Source: Lentibacillus daqui
Lineage (GTDB): Bacteria > Bacillota > Bacilli > Bacillales > Amphibacillaceae
Reading direction: 5' to 3'
Assembly (NCBI RefSeq): GCF_027186265.1
Contig: NZ_CP114176.1
Location: forward strand, 1,550,001-1,614,000
Length of the DNA: 64,000 nucleotides
A program made the translations under genes and the position numbers. The first letter of the stretch is position 1, and every line of letters begins with the position of its first letter. Below, in pieces: positions 53,686 through 62,435 of this stretch. The notes below the pieces were generated by a model. The model was not told where the DNA came from. It worked only from the letters and a program-made list of their open reading frames with translations, and made no database searches.

Positions 53686-54983
53686 ATGGGGAAAAACATA
53701 TTAAAAGAAATCTTCTTTGACGAAAATCAACATTGGGAATCATTCAAAAGGAAATACGGAAAGAGAATCCGTCCTATTGTCATAAAGGAGGTAGAGAAAT
53801 TTCGTGACTGTGGAGATATGAAAAAAGGATTCAAACTTTTTGTTTGCGAGGGCTGCCATGATGTAAAGCGTATTCCCTTCCGATGTAAGGGACGTTTTTG
53901 TACAACCTGTTCTGTTGGAGAAAGCGAAGAATGGAGTCGTCTATTGTCTGAGGACGTATTACAAGTGAATCACCGACATGTGATACTCACAATTGATGAA
54001 GGGCTACGGGATATATTCCTTTTACATCGTGAGCTTTTAAAGCCACTTATGGATGAAGCAGCCAAATTACTTACTGACTATTTTCAGAAGAAAGCCAAGG
54101 TGATACCGGGGATTATAGTTGGATTGCATACGTTTGGTTCCAAAGTGAATTTCAATCCCCATGTACATATGATGGTAACGATGGGGGAATCACGAAAAAA
54201 GGGGAATGGAAAGGATACGATTTTATACCATTCAAGATGCTTCGAAAGCAATGGCAGACGGTAGTGTTGAAGCTCATCCGAAAAAACTTGACGAAGCAAG
54301 AAAAGAAAAGGGTACAGCCAAGATTACAAAAGGCTTTTTCCGCAAATGGGGAAGGCTTCTATGTGTATGCTCCCAAACAAAGAGGAAAGATAAAAGAGCA
54401 GCTTCGCTATATTGGCCGCTATATTCGTCGACCAGCGATTGGAACCAATCGGATCGAGGCATATGATGGTCAAACTGTAACTTTTAAGTATGTGGACAAG
54501 ACAGATGGGAAAGAAAAACATGAAGTAGTTACAGTAGAAGAGTTTATCATCCGTTTAATACGTCATATTCCGGATGAACAATTTAAAACGATTCGTCATT
54601 ATGGCATGTACTCAAGAAGGAGCAAGAAGTTAAGTAAAAAGCTGTTGGCTACATGGCAACAAGGAACAAAACGATGGATACTGAAGGTGAAAAAGACATT
54701 ACGCCGCCAAACATGGAGAGAGCGTATTATTTCAAGTGGACAAAAAGATCCAATGATTTGCCCACATTGCAACAACTATTATGAGTACATGGGTGAAGTC
54801 TGTCTTGAGGGAGGACGATTAGAAATAAAAATAGCATTAACGAAAGAAGCAAAAAGCTATCTAGAAAGGGTGATTCATCATCTCGAAGGCAACGGGCAAG
54901 AAAAGCAAAAAGAGGAAAAAGGGAACCGACCATCTGCGCCCCAAGAAGACGTTTGTCAATTATCATTGTTTGGTGTGTCATGA
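53686..54983 (+). pseudogene. IS91-family transposase, frameshifted (two frames)
   Basis: The N-terminal part (53686 to about 54200) has the zinc-binding domain (CEGCHDVKRIPFRCKGRFCTTC) and the HUH motif NPHVHMMV. The C-terminal part, in the -1 frame, runs from about 54199 to 54983 with the catalytic tyrosines in RYIGRYIRR and a late CPHC. The frames would join as KKGEWKGYDF at 54195-54215. Two readings are possible: loss of one G in the run at 54183-54187 (ATGGGGGG would restore GGITKK), or -1 slippage on A AAA AAG (54195-54201), which is exactly in register. No clear RBS precedes ATG 53686. Confidence 0.8.
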
Positions 54984-55149
54984 GGAGGAGAAGATTCCTT
55001 ATGATGTCGTACAGGAATTTGATTTGATGGATGGAGGAGATCCAACAACTCCACCCAGATTTAGTTGTGAACAATGTGGGGGAGACATGTATCCGGAGTA
55101 TTATAAGGGCATACATGGACAGGAATATAAATTATCGGATTTTCTCTAA
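54874..55149 (+). pseudogene. Small zinc-ribbon ORF of the IS91-like element, start codon unclear
   Basis: An open frame overlapping the transposase 3' end: basic N-terminus (KATGKKSKKRKK), then CLVC, DLMDGGDPTTPP, CEQCGGDMYPEYYKG and a stop at 55147. Such a protein often follows IS91-type transposases in Bacillaceae genomes. There is no ATG/GTG/TTG before the first Cys pair; ATC codons at 54877/54880 follow AGAAAGGGTG, so the start was probably mutated, or translation begins on a rare codon. Confidence 0.5.
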
Positions 55150-55168
55150 CTATGGTGGATACAAAAGG

Positions 55169-55194
55169 ACCGGGCGGGGTTTGCCCGGTTTTTC
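55169..55194 (+). terminator. Terminator after the IS91-like element
   Basis: ACCGGGC (55169-55175) pairs with GCCCGGT (55183-55189), followed by TTTTTC. Confidence 0.8.
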
Positions 55195-55342
55195 TTATAA
55201 ATGCATGTACCAAACGGGAATGAACATAGAAAACAGGCTCTCCGCCTTTCTTATTGAATGTCAGGGCTGCTATTGCTATAATCTATCCTAGTAAACACAT
55301 CATGTTTTCACGGTACAATACATGTAGGAGTGAACAGCACTT

Positions 55343-57151
55343 ATGGCGAAAACACAAAGAAACGTCCGCAATTTTTCGATTATCGCTCATATTGACCACG
55401 GAAAATCAACACTGGCGGATCGGATTTTGGAAAAGACAAAAGCACTAACGCAACGGGAAATGAAAGAACAATTTCTTGATGCCATGGATTTAGAAAGAGA
55501 GCGCGGGATCACGATCAAGCTAAATGCTGTCCGGCTCCATTACCAGAGTAAGGGCGGAGAGGAATTTATCTTTCATTTGATTGATACACCCGGGCATGTT
55601 GATTTTACATATGAAGTTTCGCGAAGTTTGGCTGCCTGTGAGGGGGCCATTTTAGTTGTTGATGCTGCACAAGGGATTGAAGCGCAGACATTGGCAAATG
55701 TATATCTCGCCCTGGATAATGATCTGGAAATCATCCCTGTAATTAATAAGATAGACTTGCCTAATGCCGATACAGACCGGGTAGCTAAAGAACTTGAGGA
55801 TGTAATCGGGATTGATAAAGATGAGGTGATTCTTGCCTCGGCAAAAGACAGTATCGGCATCGATGAAATTCTTGAAAGAATCGTTGAAGCAATACCAGCA
55901 CCAGAAGGAGATGATAACGCCCCATTAAAGGCGTTAATTTTTGATTCGATATATGATCCGTACCGTGGCGTGATTGCTTATATCTGTGTGAAAGAAGGTA
56001 TGGTAAAAGTTGGCGACAACATTAAAATGATGGCGACTGGAAAGGAATTTGAAGTAAACGAGGTTGGCGTTTTTACACCAAAACCGGTTCCGCAAACAGA
56101 ATTGAGGGTGGGTGATGTGGGCTATTTAACAGCATCCATCAAACAGGTTGGTGATTCAAGGGTTGGTGACACAATTACGCTTGCCGATAACCCTGCCGAT
56201 ACACCACTGTCAGGTTATCGAAAATTAAATCCGATGGTCTTCTGCGGCCTATACCCGGTTGATTCGAACAAATATAATGATCTTCGGGAGGCACTCGAAC
56301 GTTTGGAACTAAATGATTCATCGCTACAATATGAGGCAGAAACATCACAAGCCTTGGGATTTGGCTTTCGGTGCGGATTTCTCGGACTCCTGCATATGGA
56401 AATTATTCAAGAACGGATTGAGCGGGAATTTAATATTCAATTAATTACTACTGCACCAAGTGTTATTTATGAAGTTGAATTAACAAATGACGATATAGTA
56501 GAAGTGGACAATCCTTCCGAAATGCCCGACCCGCAACAGATCAAAGAGGTCAGGGAACCTTATGTAGAAGCAACTGTCATGGTTCCAAACGATTACGTGG
56601 GTCAGGTTATGGAAATTTGTCAGAAAAAACGCGGTCAATTTGTCAATATGGAGTACTTAGATGATATCCGGGTAAATGTTATTTATCACCTTCCATTATC
56701 TGAAATTGTCTATGATTTCTTTGATCAGTTAAAATCGCAGACGAAAGGGTATGCATCCTTTGATTATGAGCTAATTGGTTATCAAGACTCCAAACTTGTG
56801 AAAATGGACATTCTGTTAAATGGCGAAACGATCGACGCATTATCGTTCATCGTTCATCGGGACTTTGCTTATGCTCGTGGGAAACAAATTGTTGAGAAAC
56901 TAAAAGAATTGATCCCGAGGCAACAATTCGAAGTCCCGGTACAGGCGGCAATTGGCAATAAAATTATCGCCCGTTCAACCATCAAAGCAATGCGCAAAAA
57001 TGTTTTGTCAAAATGCTATGGCGGCGACATTTCCCGAAAACGTAAGCTGCTCGAGAAGCAAAAAGAGGGTAAAAAACGCATGAAAATGGTTGGTTCTGTT
57101 GAGGTTCCCCAAGAGGCATTTATGGCTGTCCTGGAAATGGGTGACGATTAA
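55343..57151 (+). CDS. lepA: Elongation factor 4 (LepA)
   Basis: 602 residues, a translational GTPase: G1 AHIDHGKST (about 15-23), RERGITIK, DTPGHVDF (G3), NKIDLPNAD (G4), an EF-G-like domain II, domains III and V, and the LepA-specific C-terminus with RKRKLLEKQKEGKKRMK. It binds ribosomes and affects initiation/elongation under stress. ATG 55343. It is followed by a hairpin (57164-57190) and hemW. Confidence 0.98.
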   Translation: MAKTQRNVRNFSIIAHIDHGKSTLADRILEKTKALTQREMKEQFLDAMDLERERGITIKLNAVRLHYQSKGGEEFIFHLIDTPGHVDFTYEVSRSLAACEGAILVVDAAQGIEAQTLANVYLALDNDLEIIPVINKIDLPNADTDRVAKELEDVIGIDKDEVILASAKDSIGIDEILERIVEAIPAPEGDDNAPLKALIFDSIYDPYRGVIAYICVKEGMVKVGDNIKMMATGKEFEVNEVGVFTPKPVPQTELRVGDVGYLTASIKQVGDSRVGDTITLADNPADTPLSGYRKLNPMVFCGLYPVDSNKYNDLREALERLELNDSSLQYEAETSQALGFGFRCGFLGLLHMEIIQERIEREFNIQLITTAPSVIYEVELTNDDIVEVDNPSEMPDPQQIKEVREPYVEATVMVPNDYVGQVMEICQKKRGQFVNMEYLDDIRVNVIYHLPLSEIVYDFFDQLKSQTKGYASFDYELIGYQDSKLVKMDILLNGETIDALSFIVHRDFAYARGKQIVEKLKELIPRQQFEVPVQAAIGNKIIARSTIKAMRKNVLSKCYGGDISRKRKLLEKQKEGKKRMKMVGSVEVPQEAFMAVLEMGDD

Positions 57152-57163
57152 ACTATTTGAAAT

Positions 57164-57197
57164 GGGTAAAACCTGACAACGGTTTTACCCCTATTTC
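57164..57197 (+). terminator. Hairpin between lepA and hemW
   Basis: GGGTAAAACC (57164-57173) pairs perfectly with GGTTTTACCC (57181-57190); the following CTATTTCT is a weak T tract, so read-through to hemW is likely. Confidence 0.5.
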
Positions 57198-57248
57198 TGT
57201 GCAAATGGGAAGACAACGAAAAGAGCTTTACGAAAAGGGTGAGAAAAC

Positions 57249-58415
57249 ATGGATCCACGCGTTCAATCGGTCTATATTCATATTCCATTCTGTCAGCAAA
57301 TCTGTCATTATTGCGACTTTGCGAAGATTATTTATAACGAAAAGCGGGGAGACAGGTATATCGAAGCGTTAGCCAATGAAATAAATACCCAAATTAAGGG
57401 GAAACATAAGCATGTAAAAACGATTTTTATTGGAGGCGGTACACCGACTGCCTTAAACTTGAGACAATTGCGAGCATTGATGGAACTGATCAATAAAAAA
57501 TTCGTCGTATCAAATTGTGAGGAATTTACGATTGAGGCAAATCCTGGTGATTTTAACAGCGAAAAAATCAAACTTTTAAAGGATTATGGGGTTAACCGGG
57601 TGTCACTTGGTGTACAGGTTTTTGATGATGCGATGCTTCAGGAACTTGGTCGCTTGCATCGGGTAAAAGATGTTTATCGTACTATTGATCTGCTTCACCA
57701 ACAGGGGATTTTTAATATCAGCATTGATTTAATCTATGCATTACCAAACCAAACCATTGAAGATTTTCGTCACACAGTTAATGAAGCGATTCAGTTTCAG
57801 CTGCCGCATTATTCCACATATGCCCTGCAAATTGAACCCAAAACCGTATTTTATCAACGTTATAAAAAAGGGAAATTGCATCGTGTACCACAGGAAACCG
57901 AGGTAGTCATGTATGAACTGCTGCAGAAAACCATGCGTGACAATGGTGTCTTGCAATATGAAATTAGTAATTTTGCCAAGCCGGGCTTTGAGAGCAGACA
58001 CAATTTAACGTATTGGAACAATGAATACTATTATGGTTTTGGTGCGGGCGCCCATGGGTATTTACCCGGTAAACGAACTGGCAATATCCGGCCGCTTCCA
58101 GCATATGTAAAACAAGCCATGAAAGATGGCAATCCGGTATTAAATACGGAAACAATCGGTTTAAAAGAACGAATTGAGGAGCAGATGTTCCTAGGTTTGA
58201 GGAAACTTGCCGGGATTTCAAGGCATATCTTCCAAGAAAAACTTGGGCTGGAAATGGACACGCTCTATCAAACAGAGATCAACCAGCTGATACAAAAAGG
58301 GTGGCTGGCAGATGATGGTGATCGCATCCGGTTAACCGATCAAGGCTTATTGTTTGGTAATGAAGTATTTGAAAAGTTTTTATTAGACGATGACGATCTG
58401 GTTCATCTTTATTGA
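57249..58415 (+). CDS. hemW: Radical SAM heme chaperone HemW
   Basis: 388 residues. Radical SAM motif in FCQQICHYCDFAK (CxxxCxxC, about 13-20), then GGGTPTAL, ANPGD and RVSLGVQVFDD, with the HemW-type C-terminal domain. It lacks the extra cysteine of coproporphyrinogen dehydrogenase HemN (next residue after the motif is Asp/Phe), which supports a heme-binding chaperone role. It precedes hrcA, as in Bacillus; the hrcA -35 overlaps its stop. Confidence 0.93.
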   Translation: MDPRVQSVYIHIPFCQQICHYCDFAKIIYNEKRGDRYIEALANEINTQIKGKHKHVKTIFIGGGTPTALNLRQLRALMELINKKFVVSNCEEFTIEANPGDFNSEKIKLLKDYGVNRVSLGVQVFDDAMLQELGRLHRVKDVYRTIDLLHQQGIFNISIDLIYALPNQTIEDFRHTVNEAIQFQLPHYSTYALQIEPKTVFYQRYKKGKLHRVPQETEVVMYELLQKTMRDNGVLQYEISNFAKPGFESRHNLTYWNNEYYYGFGAGAHGYLPGKRTGNIRPLPAYVKQAMKDGNPVLNTETIGLKERIEEQMFLGLRKLAGISRHIFQEKLGLEMDTLYQTEINQLIQKGWLADDGDRIRLTDQGLLFGNEVFEKFLLDDDDLVHLY

Positions 58416-58440
58416 CAAAAAAAAGGTGATTTGATAATTT
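58412..58440 (+). promoter_or_regulatory. Candidate SigA promoter of the hrcA-dnaK operon
   Basis: TTGACA (58412-58417), 17-bp spacer, TAATTT (58435-58440), ten bases before the CIRCE element. Confidence 0.65.
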
Positions 58441-58450
58441 AATAATAGAA

Positions 58451-58477
58451 TTAGCACTCGGAACAAGAGAGTGCTAA
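58451..58477 (+). promoter_or_regulatory. CIRCE operator (HrcA binding site)
   Basis: Perfect TTAGCACTC-N9-GAGTGCTAA (58451-58459 and 58469-58477), directly downstream of the promoter and upstream of hrcA, so HrcA represses its own operon. Confidence 0.97.
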
Positions 58478-58491
58478 CAGAGGTGATCATC

Positions 58492-59523
58492 ATGTTAACT
58501 GAAAGGCAGAAGTTAATTCTACAAGTCATTGTTGATGATTTCATCCAGACAGCACAGCCAGTTGGGTCACGTGCAATCTCCAAAAAAAAGAATATTTCCT
58601 ACAGTCCTGCAACTGTTAGGAATGTCATGGCAGACTTGGAGGAAATGGGCTTTTTGGAAAAGACACATTCTTCTTCCGGTCGGGTCCCTTCTGAAAAAGG
58701 GTATCGTTTTTATGTAGACAATTTGTTAACAATGCAAAAACCTTTAGAAGATGTCACTGTCATTCGACAGATTATGCATGATGGCTTTTTCGAGTTTGAA
58801 AAGCTTGTACAAAAATGTGTTGAGGTACTTTCTGATTTAACAAACTATACGTCCATCATATTGGGCCCTGAAATTTTTGAAACGACGTTAAATCAAATTC
58901 AGATTGTTCCCTTGGCACCGCAAACCGCTGTGGCCATTTTAATAACAAATAACGGTCATGTGGATCATCATACGTTTTCCATCCCCAAAGAGTTGGATCC
59001 GGCTGACCTTGAAAAAATGGTAAATATCTTGAACGATCGATTGTCTGGGGTACCGATTATCGAGTTACCGGAAAAATTGAATACAGAAGTAATGGAACTC
59101 ATGAAACTGTATGTTAGTGACTTTGAAAAATCCTATGATTATATAAAGGCTGCTTTTTCCAATGAACATCAAGCCAAATTATATATTGGCGGGATGGCCA
59201 ATATGTTAATGCAGCCGGAATTCAAAGATGTTGAAAAAGTTCGTTCTTTTTATGCCATGATGGAAAAGGAAGAGGAAATCGCCAACCTTCTGAAAACGAA
59301 GAAAGACGGGATTAAAGTTTCGATTGGTCACGAAAACAAGGTGGAAGCAATTAAGGATTTGAGCCTAATTACTGCAACCTATCATTTTGGCGATGAACAG
59401 ATGGGTACGATTGCCCTGCTTGGACCGACCCGGATGCAATACAAAAGAGTCATTAACTTGTTGGATGTGTTATCTACCGAGATGAGCGATGCACTATATA
59501 CGTGGTACAAAAATAATGATTAA
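58492..59523 (+). CDS. hrcA: Heat-inducible transcription repressor HrcA
   Basis: 343 residues from ATG 58492 (AGAGGTG upstream), same as B. subtilis. The in-frame GTG at 58471 lies inside CIRCE and is rejected. N-terminal winged helix (MLTERQKLILQVIVDDF, GSRAISKKKNISYSPATVRNVMADLEEMGFL) and the C-terminal GAF-like/dimer domain. It binds CIRCE with help from GroEL. Confidence 0.97.
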   Translation: MLTERQKLILQVIVDDFIQTAQPVGSRAISKKKNISYSPATVRNVMADLEEMGFLEKTHSSSGRVPSEKGYRFYVDNLLTMQKPLEDVTVIRQIMHDGFFEFEKLVQKCVEVLSDLTNYTSIILGPEIFETTLNQIQIVPLAPQTAVAILITNNGHVDHHTFSIPKELDPADLEKMVNILNDRLSGVPIIELPEKLNTEVMELMKLYVSDFEKSYDYIKAAFSNEHQAKLYIGGMANMLMQPEFKDVEKVRSFYAMMEKEEEIANLLKTKKDGIKVSIGHENKVEAIKDLSLITATYHFGDEQMGTIALLGPTRMQYKRVINLLDVLSTEMSDALYTWYKNND

Positions 59524-59598
59524 CGTCTGAATGACACACGGTTTTTTAAAGGTTAAGAAGGTATAAAATTCACAGCTATATTAAGATTATACTAAGGA

Positions 59599-59744
59599 GG
59601 CCCCGTCCGGCTCCAGCGTCCAGCGACTAGCATCAGTTCGTGGGTAAGGATGTTCGGCTAAAAACGCCGCTTTGCGCGGCAACGCCGAACCACCCGTGTT
59701 GCACGGGCGCAGTTTGTACGTCGCTAACCGGACGCTTGCGCCTT
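59599..59744. repeat. Repeat family 2, full 146-bp copy, between hrcA and grpE
   Basis: Starts GGCCCCGTCCGGCTCCAGCG and ends CGCTAACCGGACGCTTGCGCC; ends are inverted in part (AGCGTCC...AGCGAC on both). Inside are GTTCGGCTAAAAACGCC ... ACGCCGAAC and CCCGTG-TTG-CACGGG hairpins. The block is much richer in GC than the flanks. It lies within the heat-shock operon, with no terminator T run. Confidence 0.8.
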
Positions 59745-59808
59745 TGTACTTTTAATTGCGTAACCTTTCATGGTATAGTCTTACGTGGTATGTAAATAGG
59801 AGGTGGCT

Positions 59809-60393
59809 ATGGTGACAGAACAAAACAAGGAAACGGCTGATACAAATGAATTTACTGAAACAGAACCGGAAACTGAAATCCTAGATGAAGAAACAAATGA
59901 CGAAGAACAAACCCTGGACTCTGATGAAAGTGTAATGGAATCATTAAAGGAAGAGATTGCCAGTTTAAAACAAGAAAAAGAGGATATGTATCAGAGGGTG
60001 CTACGAAGTCAGGCAGAATTTGAGAACTTTAAAAAGCGTACGCAAAAAGAACGGGAAAAAGACCGTAAATATAAAGCACAGGATTTGGTGAGTGAATTAT
60101 TACCTGCGCTTGATAATTTTGAACGTGCACTTAATGAGGAAGTGACGGAAGCTAATAAAAGTTTTGTCGAAGGAATCGAAATGGTTTATAACCAGCTGAA
60201 GGATGCCTTGAAGAGTCAAGGTGTTGAGGAAATTGAAGCAGTTGGCAAGCCTTTTGATCCAAATGTGCATCACGCGGTTATGCAAATAGAAGATCCTGAG
60301 CTGGAAGCAGGCAGTGTCGTAGAAGAATTACAAAAAGGATACATGCTAAAAGATCGGGTAATCAGACCAGCAATGGTAAAAGTAAATCAATAA
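59809..60393 (+). CDS. grpE: Nucleotide exchange factor GrpE
   Basis: 194 residues from ATG 59809 (AGGAGG upstream; GTG 59812 is an alternative). An acidic N-terminal tail (about 5-45), a long helix (LKEEIASLKQEKEDMYQRVLRSQAEFENFKKR, about 46-78) and the C-terminal beta domain with GVEEIEAVGKPFDPNVHHAV. It exchanges ADP on DnaK. A TATAGT at 59774-59779 could be a -10 for an internal promoter, without a good -35. Confidence 0.96.
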   Translation: MVTEQNKETADTNEFTETEPETEILDEETNDEEQTLDSDESVMESLKEEIASLKQEKEDMYQRVLRSQAEFENFKKRTQKEREKDRKYKAQDLVSELLPALDNFERALNEEVTEANKSFVEGIEMVYNQLKDALKSQGVEEIEAVGKPFDPNVHHAVMQIEDPELEAGSVVEELQKGYMLKDRVIRPAMVKVNQ

Positions 60394-60422
60394 CAGATGA
60401 GCAGTAAAGGAGGAAATCGATT

Positions 60423-62261
60423 ATGAGCAAAATAATCGGAATTGACTTAGGAACAACCAATTCATGTGTATCAGTAATGGAAGGCAAAGAAGCAGTCGTG
60501 ATTCCTAATCCTGAAGGAAACCGGACAACTCCTTCTGTTGTAGCATTTAAAAATGGGGAACGCCAGGTTGGTGAAGTAGCTAAACGTCAAGCAATTACCA
60601 ACCCAAACACTATTCAATCGATCAAACGTCATATGGGTACAGATTATAAGGTGAAAATTGACGATAAAGATTATACACCACAGGAAGTATCGGCTATTAT
60701 CCTGCAGCATATTAAATCATATGCTGAAGATTATTTGGGCGAAACTGTTGATAAAGCGGTTATCACTGTACCTGCCTATTTTAATGATGCAGAACGTCAA
60801 GCTACAAAGGACGCTGGTAAAATTGCCGGTCTGGAAGTAGAACGAATTATTAATGAACCAACTGCTGCTGCTTTGGCATATGGTATTGACAAAGATGATC
60901 AGGATCAAACTATCCTTGTCTATGACTTGGGCGGGGGTACATTTGACGTGTCCATCCTGGATATCGGTGATGGTACATTTGAAGTTGTGGCAACAGCTGG
61001 AGACAACCGTCTTGGCGGAGATGATTTTGACAAAGTTATCATTGATCATCTGGTACAAGAATTCAAAAAAGAAAATGGCATTGATCTATCCAAAGACAAA
61101 ATGGCCATGCAACGTTTGAAAGATGCAGCCGAGAAAGCGAAAAAGGAATTGTCAGGTGTAACGCAAACACAAATTTCCCTGCCATTTATTACAGCAGGAG
61201 ATGCTGGTCCATTGCATTTGGAAATGAGCTTGTCCCGCGCGAAATTTGATGAATTATCATCTGATTTGGTTGAGCGCACCATGATACCAACAAGAAAAGC
61301 GCTAAGAGATGCTGACCTTTCCGCTAGTGATATTCATAAAGTTATCCTTGTTGGTGGTTCAACACGTATTCCAGCGGTTCAGGAAGCCATCAAACGGGAA
61401 ACCGGTAAAGAACCGTCAAAAGGTGTGAACCCTGATGAAGTGGTTGCTCTTGGTGCAGCAATTCAAGGTGGTGTACTTCAAGGTGACGTAAAAGATGTAC
61501 TGTTATTAGATGTTACTCCATTATCATTGGGGATCGAAACAATGGGTGGCGTATTCACTAAATTAATTGAGCGTAATACTACCATTCCAACCAGTCATTC
61601 ACAAGTATTCTCTACTGCTGCCGATAATCAAACAGCGGTTGATATCCATGTCCTGCAGGGTGAGCGGGAAATGGCACAAGACAACAAAACTCTTGGCCGC
61701 TTCCAATTGACTGATATTCCACCTGCACCAAGAGGGGTACCGCAAATTGAAGTATCCTTTGACATCGATGCGAACGGGATTGTTAATGTCCGGGCGAAGG
61801 ATATGGGGACAAACAAAGAGCAGTCGATTACAATTAAATCCTCATCTGGTCTGTCTGATGAGGAAGTCGATCGGATGGTTAAAGAAGCGGAAGAAAACGC
61901 AGAAGCGGACAAAAAACGCCGGGAAGAAGTGGATATCCGCAATGAAGCAGACCAGTTAATCTTTACGACGGATAAAACAATCAAAGACCTTGGTGATAAA
62001 GTATCTGATGACGAGAAGCAAAAAGCGGAAACTGCCAAAGACGAATTGAAAAAAGCAATAGAATCTGATGATATCGACCAAATCAAGGAAAAGAAAGATG
62101 CTCTGCAAGAACAGGTGCAACAGTTATCAGTCAAATTGTACGAACAAATGCAACAAGATCAACAACAGGCTGGTCAAGGTCAGGAAGAAAGTCAAAAATC
62201 CGATGACGATGTCGTTGATGCTGACTATAAAGAAGTAGACGACGATGAAGATAAGAAATAA
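60423..62261 (+). CDS. dnaK: Chaperone protein DnaK (Hsp70)
   Basis: 612 residues. ATPase domain with IGIDLGTTNSCVSVMEG, VYDLGGGTFDVSILD and ILVGGSTRIPAVQ; linker DVTPLSLGIETMGG; substrate-binding domain and helical lid, with a Gln/acidic tail. Gram-positive type (lacks the insert near residue 80-100 found in proteobacterial DnaK). It is strongly expressed, with RBS AAAGGAGG. A hairpin separates it from dnaJ. Confidence 0.99.
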   Translation: MSKIIGIDLGTTNSCVSVMEGKEAVVIPNPEGNRTTPSVVAFKNGERQVGEVAKRQAITNPNTIQSIKRHMGTDYKVKIDDKDYTPQEVSAIILQHIKSYAEDYLGETVDKAVITVPAYFNDAERQATKDAGKIAGLEVERIINEPTAAALAYGIDKDDQDQTILVYDLGGGTFDVSILDIGDGTFEVVATAGDNRLGGDDFDKVIIDHLVQEFKKENGIDLSKDKMAMQRLKDAAEKAKKELSGVTQTQISLPFITAGDAGPLHLEMSLSRAKFDELSSDLVERTMIPTRKALRDADLSASDIHKVILVGGSTRIPAVQEAIKRETGKEPSKGVNPDEVVALGAAIQGGVLQGDVKDVLLLDVTPLSLGIETMGGVFTKLIERNTTIPTSHSQVFSTAADNQTAVDIHVLQGEREMAQDNKTLGRFQLTDIPPAPRGVPQIEVSFDIDANGIVNVRAKDMGTNKEQSITIKSSSGLSDEEVDRMVKEAEENAEADKKRREEVDIRNEADQLIFTTDKTIKDLGDKVSDDEKQKAETAKDELKKAIESDDIDQIKEKKDALQEQVQQLSVKLYEQMQQDQQQAGQGQEESQKSDDDVVDADYKEVDDDEDKK

Positions 62262-62326
62262 GTGAAAAGAGGGAGCTCGATGGTTCCATATCCTGAACCT
62301 CGAATGAGAGCTAACCCAGACCCAGG

Positions 62327-62365
62327 AAAAGTCAAAGTCAGGATCCGTGGCTTTGACTTTTCTTA
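62327..62365 (+). terminator. Hairpin/attenuator between dnaK and dnaJ
   Basis: AAAAGTCAAAG (62327-62337) pairs with CTTTGACTTTT (62351-62361), followed by CTTATTT. It would lower dnaJ expression relative to dnaK. Confidence 0.65.
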
Positions 62366-62435
62366 TTTGCTATTATCTTGCAGTTGATGGTAAGATAAAA
62401 CCTATGCAAGAAGTGATTCGGGGAGTGATTAACAA

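Larger units (their letters stand above)
53651..55149 (+). mobile_element. IS91-like (HUH) insertion element between yqxA and lepA
   Basis: Covers the hairpin just ahead of the transposase, the frameshifted transposase and a small zinc-ribbon ORF. Exact ends are not defined; IS91 elements lack terminal inverted repeats and do not make target duplications, so none is expected. It sits between two terminators (53567-53619 and 55169-55194) where B. subtilis has yqxA next to lepA. Confidence 0.8.

Noticed and set aside
58471..58491. Upstream GTG start for hrcA
   Set aside because: It lies within the CIRCE operator; ATG 58492 has the RBS and gives the standard 343 residues.
61628..62134. 168-codon minus-strand ORF opposite dnaK
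   Set aside because: Shadow of the strongly conserved dnaK; Ser-rich nonsense without RBS.
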